A stretch of 48,022 nt of DNA, from positions 1-48,022 of the forward strand of contig JAFAEL010000177.1 of the NCBI GenBank assembly GCA_023423995.1, read 5' to 3'. A program made the translations under genes and the position numbers. The DNA comes from Pseudomonadota bacterium. Its GTDB lineage: Bacteria; Pseudomonadota; Alphaproteobacteria; Rhizobiales; Beijerinckiaceae. Shown in pieces: positions 28,677 through 36,631 of the stretch. The notes under the pieces were generated by a model that saw only the letters and a program-made list of their open reading frames with translations, was not told the origin of the DNA and ran no database searches. The stretch's first letter is position 1; every line of letters starts with the position of its first letter.

Positions 28677-28697
28677 AAGCTTAAAGTAACTTTGCTT
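28677..28697. promoter_or_regulatory. candidate MarR operator in the divergent promoter
   Basis: AAAGT-A-ACTTT (28683-28693) is a perfect 11-bp palindrome, extended outward by AAGC on the left (after a two-base spacer TT) and GCTT on the right. It is the most AT-rich part of the 162-bp gap between the leftward binding-protein gene and the rightward SDR gene, and lies 20 bp before the SDR start. MarR proteins typically bind palindromes of this size over the promoter they repress, and a marR gene is second in the rightward operon. Assignment is inferred from symmetry and position. Confidence 0.5.
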
Positions 28698-28717
28698 TCG
28701 CCCGCAAGGGCCGTGAG

Positions 28718-29491
28718 ATGGCCAGGGGAAGAACTTTGGCGGGACCGCTTTCAGGACGTTATGCCTTGGTGACCGGCGGGAGCCGGGGCATCGGGCGGGC
28801 GATCGCTGCCTCGCTGACCGAGGCGGGCGCTCAGGTCGTCGTGCTCGGTCGCGACACGGCTGCGCTCGAGAGCGTCGTGGCCGCCGGCGACGCGCATGGA
28901 TTCGCGCTCGCCGACGTGTCCGATGCCGCCGCCATTCGGGCCGCCGTCCCGCGGCTGGGGCATCCAGTCGATCTCCTCGTCGCCAATGCCGGGAGCGCCG
29001 TCTCCAAGCCATTCGCCCAAACCGACGGCGCCGATTTCTCGGCCATGCTCGCGGTCAACCTCATGGGCGTGGTGAACGCGGTCCAGGCCGTGCTGCCGGG
29101 CATGACGGAGCGGGGCTTCGGGCGGATCGTGGCCGTCGCATCGACGGCTGGACTGAAGGGCTATCCCTACGTCACCGCCTATTGCTCAGCGAAGCACGCC
29201 GTCGTCGGTCTTGTTCGGTCGCTTGCGCTGGAGATCGCCCGCACCGGCGTGACCGTCAACGCTGTCTGCCCCGGCTACACCGATACCGACATGGTCGCGT
29301 CTTCGCTTGACCGGATCGTCGCGAAAACCGGGCGCACCCGCGACGCGGCCCTTTCGGAGCTCACCAAGTCGAACCCGCAAGGGCGGCTGGTTCAGCCAGC
29401 AGAGGTCGCAGATGCCGTCACCTGGCTGTGCGGCGCCGGTGCAGGCTCGATCACCGGCCAGGCCATCGCGGTGGCGGGGGGCGAAGTGTGA
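28718..29491 (+). CDS. short-chain dehydrogenase/reductase (3-hydroxyacyl-CoA dehydrogenase-like)
   Basis: A 257-residue SDR: NAD(P) motif YALVTGGSRGIGRAIA near residue 16 (TGxxxGxG), NAG in LLVANAGSAVS near 88, Ser in IVAVASTAGLKG near 138, and the catalytic YCSAK near residue 155. The C-terminal GxxxxGxA pattern (AGSITGQAIAVAGGEV) is typical of 3-oxoacyl reductases and 3-hydroxyacyl-CoA dehydrogenases. It is first in the rightward catabolic operon and its stop overlaps the marR start (TGATG). A beta-oxidation-like role on the CoA thioester pathway is likely. Confidence 0.9.
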   Translation: MARGRTLAGPLSGRYALVTGGSRGIGRAIAASLTEAGAQVVVLGRDTAALESVVAAGDAHGFALADVSDAAAIRAAVPRLGHPVDLLVANAGSAVSKPFAQTDGADFSAMLAVNLMGVVNAVQAVLPGMTERGFGRIVAVASTAGLKGYPYVTAYCSAKHAVVGLVRSLALEIARTGVTVNAVCPGYTDTDMVASSLDRIVAKTGRTRDAALSELTKSNPQGRLVQPAEVADAVTWLCGAGAGSITGQAIAVAGGEV

Positions 29492-30006
29492 TGGAGCAGG
29501 TCAACGCCTCCCGCGACCACCCCATCGACGCCGAGACGATTGCGGCCGAACTGCCAGGGCATCATCGCGAGGAGCTGCGGCTGTGGCTGCGCCTCCTGAC
29601 CTGCACCAACATGATCGAAGGCGAGATCCGGCGCCGTCTCCGGCGCGATTTCGACGTCACCCTCCCCCGCTTCGACCTGATGGCTCAGCTGGATAAGACG
29701 CCGCAGGGCATGACGCTCTCCGACATCTCGAAGCGCATGATGGTGTCCAACGGCAATATCACCGGGCTGGTCGATCGCCTCGTCGCCTCGGGCCACGTCA
29801 CACGCCGGGCGAGCGACACGGACAGGCGCGCCCAGCTCATCAGCCTCACCGAGCTCGGGCGTGCCGAGTTTCGCGCCATGGCAGAGGCGCATGAGGGCTG
29901 GATCGCAGAAATGTTCGCGGGCCTGAGCCACAATCGGGTGGGGCAGCTCATGGAGCTGCTCTCCCGCACGAAGAGCTCCGTCCGGGAGGCGAGCCTGAAT
30001 GCCTGA
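29491..30006 (+). CDS. MarR-family transcriptional regulator
   Basis: A 171-residue winged-helix protein: [15 protein letters not shown] leads into the recognition region ([34 protein letters not shown]), the wing ([17 protein letters not shown]) and C-terminal dimer helices. MarR proteins of aromatic-acid operons usually repress and are released by the aryl-CoA thioester. It overlaps the SDR gene by one base and the acyl-CoA dehydrogenase gene by eight. It probably controls the divergent promoter at 28556-28717. Confidence 0.92.
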   Translation: MEQVNASRDHPIDAETIAAELPGHHREELRLWLRLLTCTNMIEGEIRRRLRRDFDVTLPRFDLMAQLDKTPQGMTLSDISKRMMVSNGNITGLVDRLVASGHVTRRASDTDRRAQLISLTELGRAEFRAMAEAHEGWIAEMFAGLSHNRVGQLMELLSRTKSSVREASLNA

Positions 30007-31387
30007 CCGATCCTTCCTCTCGTGGCCCTTCTTCGAAGAGCGGCACCGAATCTTCGCAGACGCCCTGACCGTCTGGGCGCGCGAGAACGTACCGCAGCTG
30101 ATCGATCATCACGACGTCGATGGCTCCTGTCGGCGGCTCGTCGCCGCACTCGGTGAAGGCGGCTGGCTGGAAGCCGCAGTCCCGGGCTCGGACGGGGAGG
30201 AAGCGCGCCACGACGTCCGCACCCTGTGCGTTGCGCGTGAGATCCTCGCCTATGAGAGCGGGCTCGCCGATTTCGCCTTTGCCATGCAGGGTCTCGGCAC
30301 CGGGCCGATCGTGCTCTTCGGCTCCCCGGAGCTGAAGCAGCGATACCTCCCGCCCGTGGGGGAAGGCACGCGCATAGCCGCCTTCGCGCTCTCCGAACCG
30401 GAAGCCGGATCGGACGTCGCCGCGATGGCCACGACCGGCACCCCGGACGGCAACACGTATATCCGCCTCGACGGTGTGAAGACCTGGATCTCGAACGGCG
30501 GGATCGCGGACCAGTACGTGGTTTTCGCCCGCACCGGAGAGGCGCCGGGTGCCCGCGGGCTGTCCGCCTTTGTGGTCGACGCCGACACGCCGGGCCTCAC
30601 GATCGAGGAGCGGATCGAGGTGGTGGCCCCCCACCCGCTCGCGAAGCTTCGCTTCGAGAACTGCCGTGTTCCCGTCGAGCGCCGGATCGGCGCACCCGGC
30701 GAAGGCTTCAAGATCGCGATGGCGACACTGGACGTCTTTCGATCCACCGTCGGTGCGGCGGCGCTCGGCCTAGCCCGGCGGGCGCTGGACGAAGGGCTGC
30801 GGCATGCATCCACCCGCAAGCTGTTCGGCGCTCCGCTCGGCGACCTGCAACTCACCCAGGCCGGGCTCGCGGACATGGCCACGGGCGTCGATACCTCCGC
30901 CCTCCTCGTCTATCGCGCCGCCTGGACCAAGGACGCAGGCGCTGCGCGGGTCACGCGCGAGGCAGCGATGGCCAAAATGCACGCGACGGAGAGCGCTCAG
31001 GCCGTGATCGACCGGGCTGTCCAGATCTTCGGCGGGCTTGGCGTCACGAAGGGCGTGAAGGTCGAGGAGCTCTATCGCGAGATCCGGGCACTGCGGATCT
31101 ACGAAGGCGCGACCGAGGTGCAGAAGGTGGTGATCGCGCGCGACCTGCTGAAGGCCGCTGCCGCACAAGCCGCCGCAGAACGAGGCCGGGAGCGAGGCGC
31201 TCGGACACGAAAATGGGGACCGGACGATGACGCGCTCAGCCCATATCGAGACCTTCGCGGCGGACAACCTGCCGCCTCGAGAGCTATGGCCGGTGATCCT
31301 GGACGGTCATCCCGCCTACCAGTACCCGGAGCGCCTGAACTGTGTGGTGCCGCTCCTCGACCGCTGGGTCGAGGAAGGGCACGGTGA
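29999..31387 (+). CDS. acyl-CoA dehydrogenase with anomalous C-terminal run-on
   Basis: A flavoprotein of the acyl-CoA dehydrogenase family; the conserved part covers residues 1-385: FAD/substrate loop [16 protein letters not shown] near 125, [16 protein letters not shown] near 162, and the C-terminal [18 protein letters not shown] with the usual catalytic Glu region. Family members stop just after this. Here the frame continues about 75 more residues ([14 protein letters not shown]...), overlapping the CoA ligase start by 161 bp; the tail has no family character. Either the normal stop was lost or a frameshift is present. Start ATG at 29999 overlaps marR. It would oxidise the CoA ester of the pathway. 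Confidence 0.88.
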   Translation: MPDRSFLSWPFFEERHRIFADALTVWARENVPQLIDHHDVDGSCRRLVAALGEGGWLEAAVPGSDGEEARHDVRTLCVAREILAYESGLADFAFAMQGLGTGPIVLFGSPELKQRYLPPVGEGTRIAAFALSEPEAGSDVAAMATTGTPDGNTYIRLDGVKTWISNGGIADQYVVFARTGEAPGARGLSAFVVDADTPGLTIEERIEVVAPHPLAKLRFENCRVPVERRIGAPGEGFKIAMATLDVFRSTVGAAALGLARRALDEGLRHASTRKLFGAPLGDLQLTQAGLADMATGVDTSALLVYRAAWTKDAGAARVTREAAMAKMHATESAQAVIDRAVQIFGGLGVTKGVKVEELYREIRALRIYEGATEVQKVVIARDLLKAAAAQAAAERGRERGARTRKWGPDDDALSPYRDLRGGQPAASRAMAGDPGRSSRLPVPGAPELCGAAPRPLGRGRAR

Positions 31388-32870
31388 TCGGCCCTGCCTG
31401 TTCAGCCCCGAAGAGAACCTGACCTATGCCGAGCTTCAGGCACGGGTGAACCGCATCTGCAACGTCCTCGTCCACGATCTCGGCATGGTGCCGGGCTCGC
31501 GGCTTTTCCTGCGCTCGGCAAACAATCCCTGGATGGTCGCGACCTATCTTGCGGGCCTGAAGGCGGGGATGGTGGTCGTCGCGACCATGCCGCTGCTTCG
31601 GGCGAAGGAGATCGCCTTCCCGATCAACAAGGCGAAGATCGCGGTTGCGCTCTGCGACAGGAAGCTTGCCGACGAGATGGAGAAGGCCCGGGTCATGACT
31701 CCCGGACTGCAGCACGTCGTGTACTGGGGCGAGGACGGGCCGCACTCCCTGGAGGCCCTGGTCGAGCGCGCCTCGCCGGAATTCCAGGCGGTGGACACTG
31801 CCGCGGACGATGTCTGCCTGATCGCCTTCACGTCAGGCACGACTGGTGAGCCCAAGGGCTGCATGCATTTCCACAAGGACATGCTCGCCATCTGCGACGG
31901 CTTCTCCCAGATGATCCTGCAGCCCGAGCCGAGCGACCGGTTCATCGGCTCGGCGCCCTTGGCCTTCACATTCGGGCTCGGAATCGTGCTCTTCCCGATG
32001 CGGATCGGCGCATCCTTCGTGGTGATCGAGAAGGCGGGGCCGGACGACCTTCCGCCGGCAATCGAGCGCTTCAAGGCCACGATCTGCTTCACGGCCCCGA
32101 CGGCCTACCGGGCGATGATCCCGAAGCTTCAGCAATACGACATGAGCTCGCTCCGCAAATGCGTGTCGGCCGGCGAGTCGCTGCCCCGCGGGACCTTCGA
32201 GGCGTGGCTGAAGGCGACCGGCATCAAGCTCATCGACGGGATCGGCGGCACCGAGGTGCTACACATCTACATCTCGTCCCCCGAGGGCGAGATCCGGCCC
32301 GGCTCCACGGGCCGGGTCATACCGGGCTACGAGGCCAAGATCGTCGACGACGAGGGCCGCGACGTCCCGCCCGGGACGATCGGCAAGCTCGCGCTCCGTG
32401 GTCCGATCGGCTGCCGCTATCTCGATGACGAGCGGCAGACCCGCTACGTCCAGAATGGCTGGAACCTGCCCGGCGACAGCTTCGTCATGGATGAGGACGG
32501 GTACTTCTGGTACCAGGCGCGCTCGGACGACATGATCATCTCTGCAGGCTACAACATCGCCGGACCGGAGGTGGAGGCCGCGCTGATCACCCATCCGGCC
32601 GTCGTCGAGTGCGGCGTCGTCGGCGCTCCGGACGCAGATCGCGGTCACATCGTGAAGGCTTATGTCGTGCTTGCACCCGGCCGAACCGGCGACCCTTCCT
32701 TGACGAAGGAGTTGCAGGACCACGTCAAGGCCGAGATCGCGCCCTACAAGTATCCGCGCTCGATCGAATTCGTGACGGAGCTCCCGAAGACCCCGTCCGG
32801 CAAGCTGCAGCGGGTCGCCCTCCGACGTCGTGCCGAAGCGGAAGGCGCCCAGGCATCAGCCGCGGCATGA
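31227..32870 (+). CDS. aryl-CoA ligase (2-aminobenzoate/benzoate-CoA ligase type)
   Basis: A 547-residue ANL-superfamily acyl-CoA synthetase. The N-terminus has the benzoate-ligase-type start ([10 protein letters not shown] and YPERLNCV). The core motifs are A3 [14 protein letters not shown] near residue 205, A5 in [15 protein letters not shown] near 338, A8 [18 protein letters not shown] near 433, and the catalytic Lys in [14 protein letters not shown] near 527. The closest family I recognise is 2-aminobenzoate-CoA ligase. It activates the aromatic acid as its CoA thioester for the enzymes next to it. Its stop overlaps the thioesterase start (ATGA). The precise acid is unknown. Confidence 0.9.
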   Translation: MTRSAHIETFAADNLPPRELWPVILDGHPAYQYPERLNCVVPLLDRWVEEGHGDRPCLFSPEENLTYAELQARVNRICNVLVHDLGMVPGSRLFLRSANNPWMVATYLAGLKAGMVVVATMPLLRAKEIAFPINKAKIAVALCDRKLADEMEKARVMTPGLQHVVYWGEDGPHSLEALVERASPEFQAVDTAADDVCLIAFTSGTTGEPKGCMHFHKDMLAICDGFSQMILQPEPSDRFIGSAPLAFTFGLGIVLFPMRIGASFVVIEKAGPDDLPPAIERFKATICFTAPTAYRAMIPKLQQYDMSSLRKCVSAGESLPRGTFEAWLKATGIKLIDGIGGTEVLHIYISSPEGEIRPGSTGRVIPGYEAKIVDDEGRDVPPGTIGKLALRGPIGCRYLDDERQTRYVQNGWNLPGDSFVMDEDGYFWYQARSDDMIISAGYNIAGPEVEAALITHPAVVECGVVGAPDADRGHIVKAYVVLAPGRTGDPSLTKELQDHVKAEIAPYKYPRSIEFVTELPKTPSGKLQRVALRRRAEAEGAQASAAA

Positions 32871-33340
32871 GCGGCCAGGAGAAGGTGCGGCGCGGGCCTC
32901 CCCCACAAGAGAGCCTCCCGTCAAGCGTGTGGCGAAGCGAGATCCGAATCCGGTTCTCGCATTGCGATCCCGCAGGCATCGTCTATTTCGCCCGATACTT
33001 CGACCTCATGAACGGGGTCGTGGAGGACTGGTTCTCCGGAGCGCTCGGACTCGACTACGCCGAGTTCATCGGCCCTCGCCGGGTGGGCCTGGGCTACGCA
33101 TCTTGCGAGGCGGATTTCGCGGCGCCCGGCTTCATGGGCGACCGGATTAGCTTCTCGGTGCTGGTGGAGCGGATCGGCGGCGCCTCGCTGACGCTCCGGA
33201 TCCTCGCCTATCGCGGGCCGGACCCGATCCTGTCGGCCCGGCTCACCATCGTCACGACGTCGCTCGTCGAGCATCGCGCGATCCCCATTCCGGACGATCT
33301 TCGCGCGGCGCTCGAGCGATACCAAGGAGATACACAATGA
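32867..33340 (+). CDS. 4-hydroxybenzoyl-CoA thioesterase-like hotdog protein
   Basis: A 157-residue hotdog thioesterase of the 4HBT/YbgC type. The catalytic segment is IRFSHCDPAGIVYFARYFDLMNGVVEDWF near residue 32, with the active Asp in CDPAG. The ATG overlaps the ligase stop by ATGA; the frame is open upstream but that lies within the ligase. Its role may be to release the free acid at the end of the CoA pathway (as gentisyl-CoA or hydroxybenzoyl-CoA thioesterases do) or to recycle CoA from dead-end thioesters. It overlaps the RidA-like gene by four bases. Confidence 0.9.
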   Translation: MSGQEKVRRGPPPQESLPSSVWRSEIRIRFSHCDPAGIVYFARYFDLMNGVVEDWFSGALGLDYAEFIGPRRVGLGYASCEADFAAPGFMGDRISFSVLVERIGGASLTLRILAYRGPDPILSARLTIVTTSLVEHRAIPIPDDLRAALERYQGDTQ

Positions 33341-33798
33341 CGGCTGCAGCGCTTGCGATGAGCGAGCCGGACGAAGGCCGGCCGGTCACTCTGCAGCCGC
33401 CGGGCTGGCCGAAGCCGCGCGGCTACGCGAACGGGATGATGGCGGAAGGCCGGCTCGTCGTGACGGGCGGCGTCGTCGGATGGGACACGGAGGGCAATTT
33501 CGCGGCCGGCTTCGCAGATCAGGCGCGGCAGACATTCGCGAACATTCGCGCGATTCTGGCGGAGGGTGGAGCGGAGCCGCATCACCTCGTCCGCCTCACC
33601 TGGTACGTGACCGACGTGGAGGAGTATCTCGCCGCCGGAAAGGACGTTGGACGAGCCTACCGCGACGTGATCGGCCCTCATTATCCGGCCATGGCCGTGG
33701 TCCAGGTCGTGCGGCTCGTCGAAGCCAGGGCGAAGATCGAGATCGAGGCGACGGCGGTCGTGCCCGGGAGTGCAGCATCAGCCAGCCCCCTTGCATGA
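33337..33798 (+). CDS. RidA/YjgF-like protein lacking the catalytic arginine
   Basis: A 153-residue Rid-superfamily protein (ANGMMAEGRLVVTGGVVGWD, QARQTFANIRAILAEGGAEPHHLVRLTWYVTD, VRLVEARAKIEIEATAVV). In canonical RidA an Arg (R105 of the E. coli protein, in FPARS) deaminates 2-aminoacrylate. Here the matching stretch is YPAMA with Met119, so enamine deaminase activity of the usual kind is unlikely. This places it among the Rid groups without the Arg, which often sit in catabolic operons. The start overlaps the thioesterase (ATGA). It may bind or hydrolyse an imine or other reactive pathway intermediate. Confidence 0.88.
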   Translation: MTAAALAMSEPDEGRPVTLQPPGWPKPRGYANGMMAEGRLVVTGGVVGWDTEGNFAAGFADQARQTFANIRAILAEGGAEPHHLVRLTWYVTDVEEYLAAGKDVGRAYRDVIGPHYPAMAVVQVVRLVEARAKIEIEATAVVPGSAASASPLA

Positions 33799-33874
33799 CC
33801 CAGCGGCAGATCGGATTGCTTGAGGCCTAAACTATCTTCTTCAGCGGCCGTGATGGCGTGCTAAGTTCGATCCC

Positions 33875-34648
33875 ATGATCGCCATCTCGGGAGTTACCAA
33901 GACGTTTCAGCGCCGTGGCGGGGGTACGCACCTCGCTATCGATTCCATCGACCTCCAGGTTGCGGAGGGCGAGTTCGTATCGATTCTCGGCCCCTCCGGC
34001 TGCGGGAAGTCGACCCTGCTCTACATCGTGGGCGGGTTCGTTCCGCCCTCGCGCGGATCGATCACGGTATCCGGCCGGCCGGTGAGCGGCCCAGGGCCGG
34101 ACCGCGGCCCTGTCTTCCAGGAATTCGCGCTGTTCCCGTGGAAGACGGTGCTCGGCAACGTCGCTTACGGGCTGCGCGAGGCCGGCATGCGCAAGCGCGA
34201 GGCCGAAGCTCAGGCGGAGGCGCTGATCGCGAGGGTGGGCCTGAAGGGCTACGAGAGCTTCTATCCTAAGGAGCTCTCGGGCGGCATGAAGCAGCGCGTC
34301 GCGATCGCCCGGACCCTCGCCTACAACCCGTCGATCCTCCTCATGGACGAGCCCTTCGGCGCGCTCGACGCCCATACGAGGCTGCGCCTGCAGAACGAGT
34401 TGCTCGAGCTGTGGGAGCGCGATCGCAAGACGGTTCTGTTCGTCACCCATGCGGTGGACGAGGCCGTTTTCCTGTCCGACCGCGTGGTGGTCATGAGCCG
34501 CCAGCCGGGGCGCATCAAGGCCATCGTCGAGATCGACCTCCCCCGCCCTCGCCACCGGGACGAACTGCTTCTGAACCCGCGCTACCAGAACCTCATCATT
34601 GAGCTCGAGGGCATGATCGAGGATCCGCCGGAGGAGTTGCGCGCGTGA
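33875..34648 (+). CDS. ABC transporter ATPase, NitT/TauT/SsuB type
   Basis: A 257-residue ATPase with Walker A GPSGCGKST near residue 39, Q-loop VFQEFALFPWKTVLGNV near 82, signature LSGGMKQRVAIARTL near 132, and Walker B ILLMDEPFGALD near 152, all in the style of nitrate/taurine/sulfonate systems. It lies 76 bp after the RidA-like gene on the same strand and may be the tail of the catabolic operon. Two permease genes follow with GTGA and ATGA overlaps. No binding protein is near, so the substrate is open. Confidence 0.92.
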   Translation: MIAISGVTKTFQRRGGGTHLAIDSIDLQVAEGEFVSILGPSGCGKSTLLYIVGGFVPPSRGSITVSGRPVSGPGPDRGPVFQEFALFPWKTVLGNVAYGLREAGMRKREAEAQAEALIARVGLKGYESFYPKELSGGMKQRVAIARTLAYNPSILLMDEPFGALDAHTRLRLQNELLELWERDRKTVLFVTHAVDEAVFLSDRVVVMSRQPGRIKAIVEIDLPRPRHRDELLLNPRYQNLIIELEGMIEDPPEELRA

Positions 34649-35448
34649 GCGCTGCGCTCGCCACCCGGACGCGGGCGGCGCTCCTGCCAGGGCTGCCGCC
34701 GATCCTCGCCTGCCTCGCGCTGCTTCTCGCGTGGCAGCTCTATGCCCGCACGCTCTCCGTCGGCGGCATTCCCGATGCCCTCTCGACCCTGCGCGAGTTG
34801 CCCACGATCCTCGGCGATCCCGAGTCCCTCTACGAGATCCTCGACTCGATCCGGCGGATGGCTATCGGCTTTGCGATCGCTCTCGCCTTCTCTGTTCCGC
34901 TCGGACTGTTCATGGGACGGAGCAGGGTCGTGGCGGCGCTCGTGAACCCGCTCCTGATGATCACCTACCCGGTGCCGAAGGCGGCTCTCATGCCGATCAT
35001 CATGCTCTGGCTCGGCGTTGGGGACGCATCCAAGCTCCTTGTCATCGTGCTCGGGGTCAGCCTGCCCATCATCTACCACGCCTATCAGGGCGCCCGGGCC
35101 GTGGAGGAGAAGATGCTGTGGTCGGCGCGCGCAATGGGGATGTCGGGCCCCGGCCGCCTCGCCCGTATCGTACTGCCGGCCGCCCTCCCGGAGATCCTGG
35201 TCGGATGCCGGACCGGCATCGTGCTCGCGCTGATCACCATGATCACGAGCGAGATGATCGCGCGTCAGTCCGGGGCCGGAAACATCCTCTTCAATGCGCT
35301 GGACATGGCTCAGTACGAGACGGTCTACGCCATGATCCTGGTGATCTCGGCCTTGGGCATTCTCCTCGACGTCGTGTTCGAGCAGGTCCGCTCCTGGCTC
35401 ACCGGCTGGGCCGAGCCGCGGCACGACCTCGTGGCGCCGCCGCTATGA
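34645..35448 (+). CDS. ABC transporter permease, NitT/TauT type (first)
   Basis: A 267-residue inner-membrane permease with about six helices and the EAA loop for contact with the ATPase (MLWSARAMGMSGPGRLARIVLPAALPEIL near residue 158). GTG start overlapping the ATPase stop (GTGA). It is related to but distinct from the next permease, so the pore is probably a heterodimer, whereas many systems of this type use one permease twice. Confidence 0.9.
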   Translation: MSAALATRTRAALLPGLPPILACLALLLAWQLYARTLSVGGIPDALSTLRELPTILGDPESLYEILDSIRRMAIGFAIALAFSVPLGLFMGRSRVVAALVNPLLMITYPVPKAALMPIIMLWLGVGDASKLLVIVLGVSLPIIYHAYQGARAVEEKMLWSARAMGMSGPGRLARIVLPAALPEILVGCRTGIVLALITMITSEMIARQSGAGNILFNALDMAQYETVYAMILVISALGILLDVVFEQVRSWLTGWAEPRHDLVAPPL

Positions 35449-36212
35449 CCGCCCTCGCCCGCAACGAGGCGCTGCTCGGCCTCGTTCCGATCCTTGCACT
35501 CCTGCTTCTCTGGCAGGTGATCGTCTCCGCGGGCTTCGCGCCGCCCGCGCTCCTGCCCGCCCCCTGGGCCGTCTTCGCCAGGTTCGGGCAGAACCTCGTC
35601 GACCCCGATTTCCTCGTCCACACCTGGGTCACGCTGTATCGCCTGTTCGTCGGCTTCCTCATCGCGCTCGCCATCGGGGTGCCCCTCGGCCTCGCCGGGG
35701 CCACGAATCGGATCGTCGGCGCGGCCTTGAAGCCGCTGGTTCGCGTCCTCGCTCCCGTGCCGAAGATCGCGCTCTACCCGGCCCTCATCCTCTCGCTCGG
35801 CTTCGACGACGCCTCGAAGATCGTCCTCGTGACGGCGGACGCGCTCTTCCCGATCCTGCTCGCGACGTTTCAGGGTGCCGCTATGGTCGAGCCGAAGCTG
35901 GTCTGGTCGGCGCGCGCGGCCGGCACCTCGCCAGCGGGCGCCGTCCTAAAGGTGATCCTTCCGGCCACCCTCCCCTCCATTCTCACCGGCAGCCGCATTG
36001 CCCTGGTGGTGGCGTGCATCGTCGTCTTCCTGGCGGAGATGATCACCTCGACGGACGGGCTCGGCTACCTCCTCGTGCGGGCGGCCCGAAACTTCCAGAC
36101 AGTCGACATGTTCGTTCCCCTTATTGCGATCTCAGCGATCGGCCTGCTGCTGAACGGTGCACTCGCCCTGGCGCGCAAGAAGCTCCTCGCCGGTTTCCCC
36201 GAGGAGGAGTGA
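35445..36212 (+). CDS. ABC transporter permease, NitT/TauT type (second)
   Basis: A 255-residue permease paralogous to the one before it: six helices, VPKIALYPALILSLGFDDASKIVLV near residue 103 and EAA loop KLVWSARAAGTSPAGAVLKVILPATLPSIL near 150. The ATG at 35445 overlaps the previous stop (ATGA); an open extension to 34731 is in another frame of the first permease. It is last of the three transporter genes, followed by an inverted repeat at 36218-36260. Confidence 0.9.
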   Translation: MTALARNEALLGLVPILALLLLWQVIVSAGFAPPALLPAPWAVFARFGQNLVDPDFLVHTWVTLYRLFVGFLIALAIGVPLGLAGATNRIVGAALKPLVRVLAPVPKIALYPALILSLGFDDASKIVLVTADALFPILLATFQGAAMVEPKLVWSARAAGTSPAGAVLKVILPATLPSILTGSRIALVVACIVVFLAEMITSTDGLGYLLVRAARNFQTVDMFVPLIAISAIGLLLNGALALARKKLLAGFPEEE

Positions 36213-36217
36213 ACGAC

Positions 36218-36260
36218 GGAGCGTTGCTGAGAGCTGAACCCTTTCGACCGTAAACGCTCC
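36218..36260. terminator. inverted repeat after the transporter genes
   Basis: GGAGCGTT (36218-36225) and AACGCTCC (36253-36260) form an 8-bp stem with a 27-base loop just after the second permease stop. The loop is long and no T run follows, so it is only a possible terminator or attenuator. Confidence 0.3.
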
Positions 36261-36337
36261 ATTCACGCCACTTGGAGGTAACCCTTTGTGCCTGAGGCGG
36301 CTGCAGGCACTCTTCTGCTGATAGGTCGGACAGCCTC

Positions 36338-36520
36338 ATGTCAGCCGCCGTTGCCCGCCTGCTCACCCCCACGGACGACTTCACGATCGCGGAGTTCCGC
36401 CGCAAGGCCAAGGCCGAGGGTTGGGCATTCTGGCGCGGGCTGGCCATCGGCTTCTGCGCCTCCTTCCCGCTAGCCTTCGCGGCCCTGGGCGGCCGCAACA
36501 TCTTCCTCGCGCTGTTCTGA
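36338..36520 (+). CDS. small single-helix membrane protein, hypothetical
   Basis: 60 residues: a charged N-terminal half (FTIAEFRRKAKAEGWAFWRG) and one hydrophobic segment (LAIGFCASFPLAFAALGG). I do not recognise it, but composition and codon use fit a real small membrane protein. Its ATG has no strong ribosome-binding site. A good one (TTGGAGGTAA) lies 50 bp upstream in front of a GTG at 36288 in another frame; translation of that 61-codon frame would run across this gene. Which of the two is made is unclear. Confidence 0.5.
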   Translation: MSAAVARLLTPTDDFTIAEFRRKAKAEGWAFWRGLAIGFCASFPLAFAALGGRNIFLALF

Positions 36521-36631
36521 GGTTGCCGTCTCCGAGTTCCGTGGTCCTATGGTGTTACGCGCCTAGCGTTGCAGCGCAGCAATTGCCGCCATATCGTCCC
36601 CGCACGAACGACGAACCTTATGTGGGGAAAC

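Noticed and set aside
28556..33798. Indole-3-acetate (iad/iac-type) degradation cluster
   Set aside because: A MarR regulator, Liv-type importer and flavin monooxygenase fit in part, but no Rieske dioxygenase or other iac/iad hallmark gene is present.
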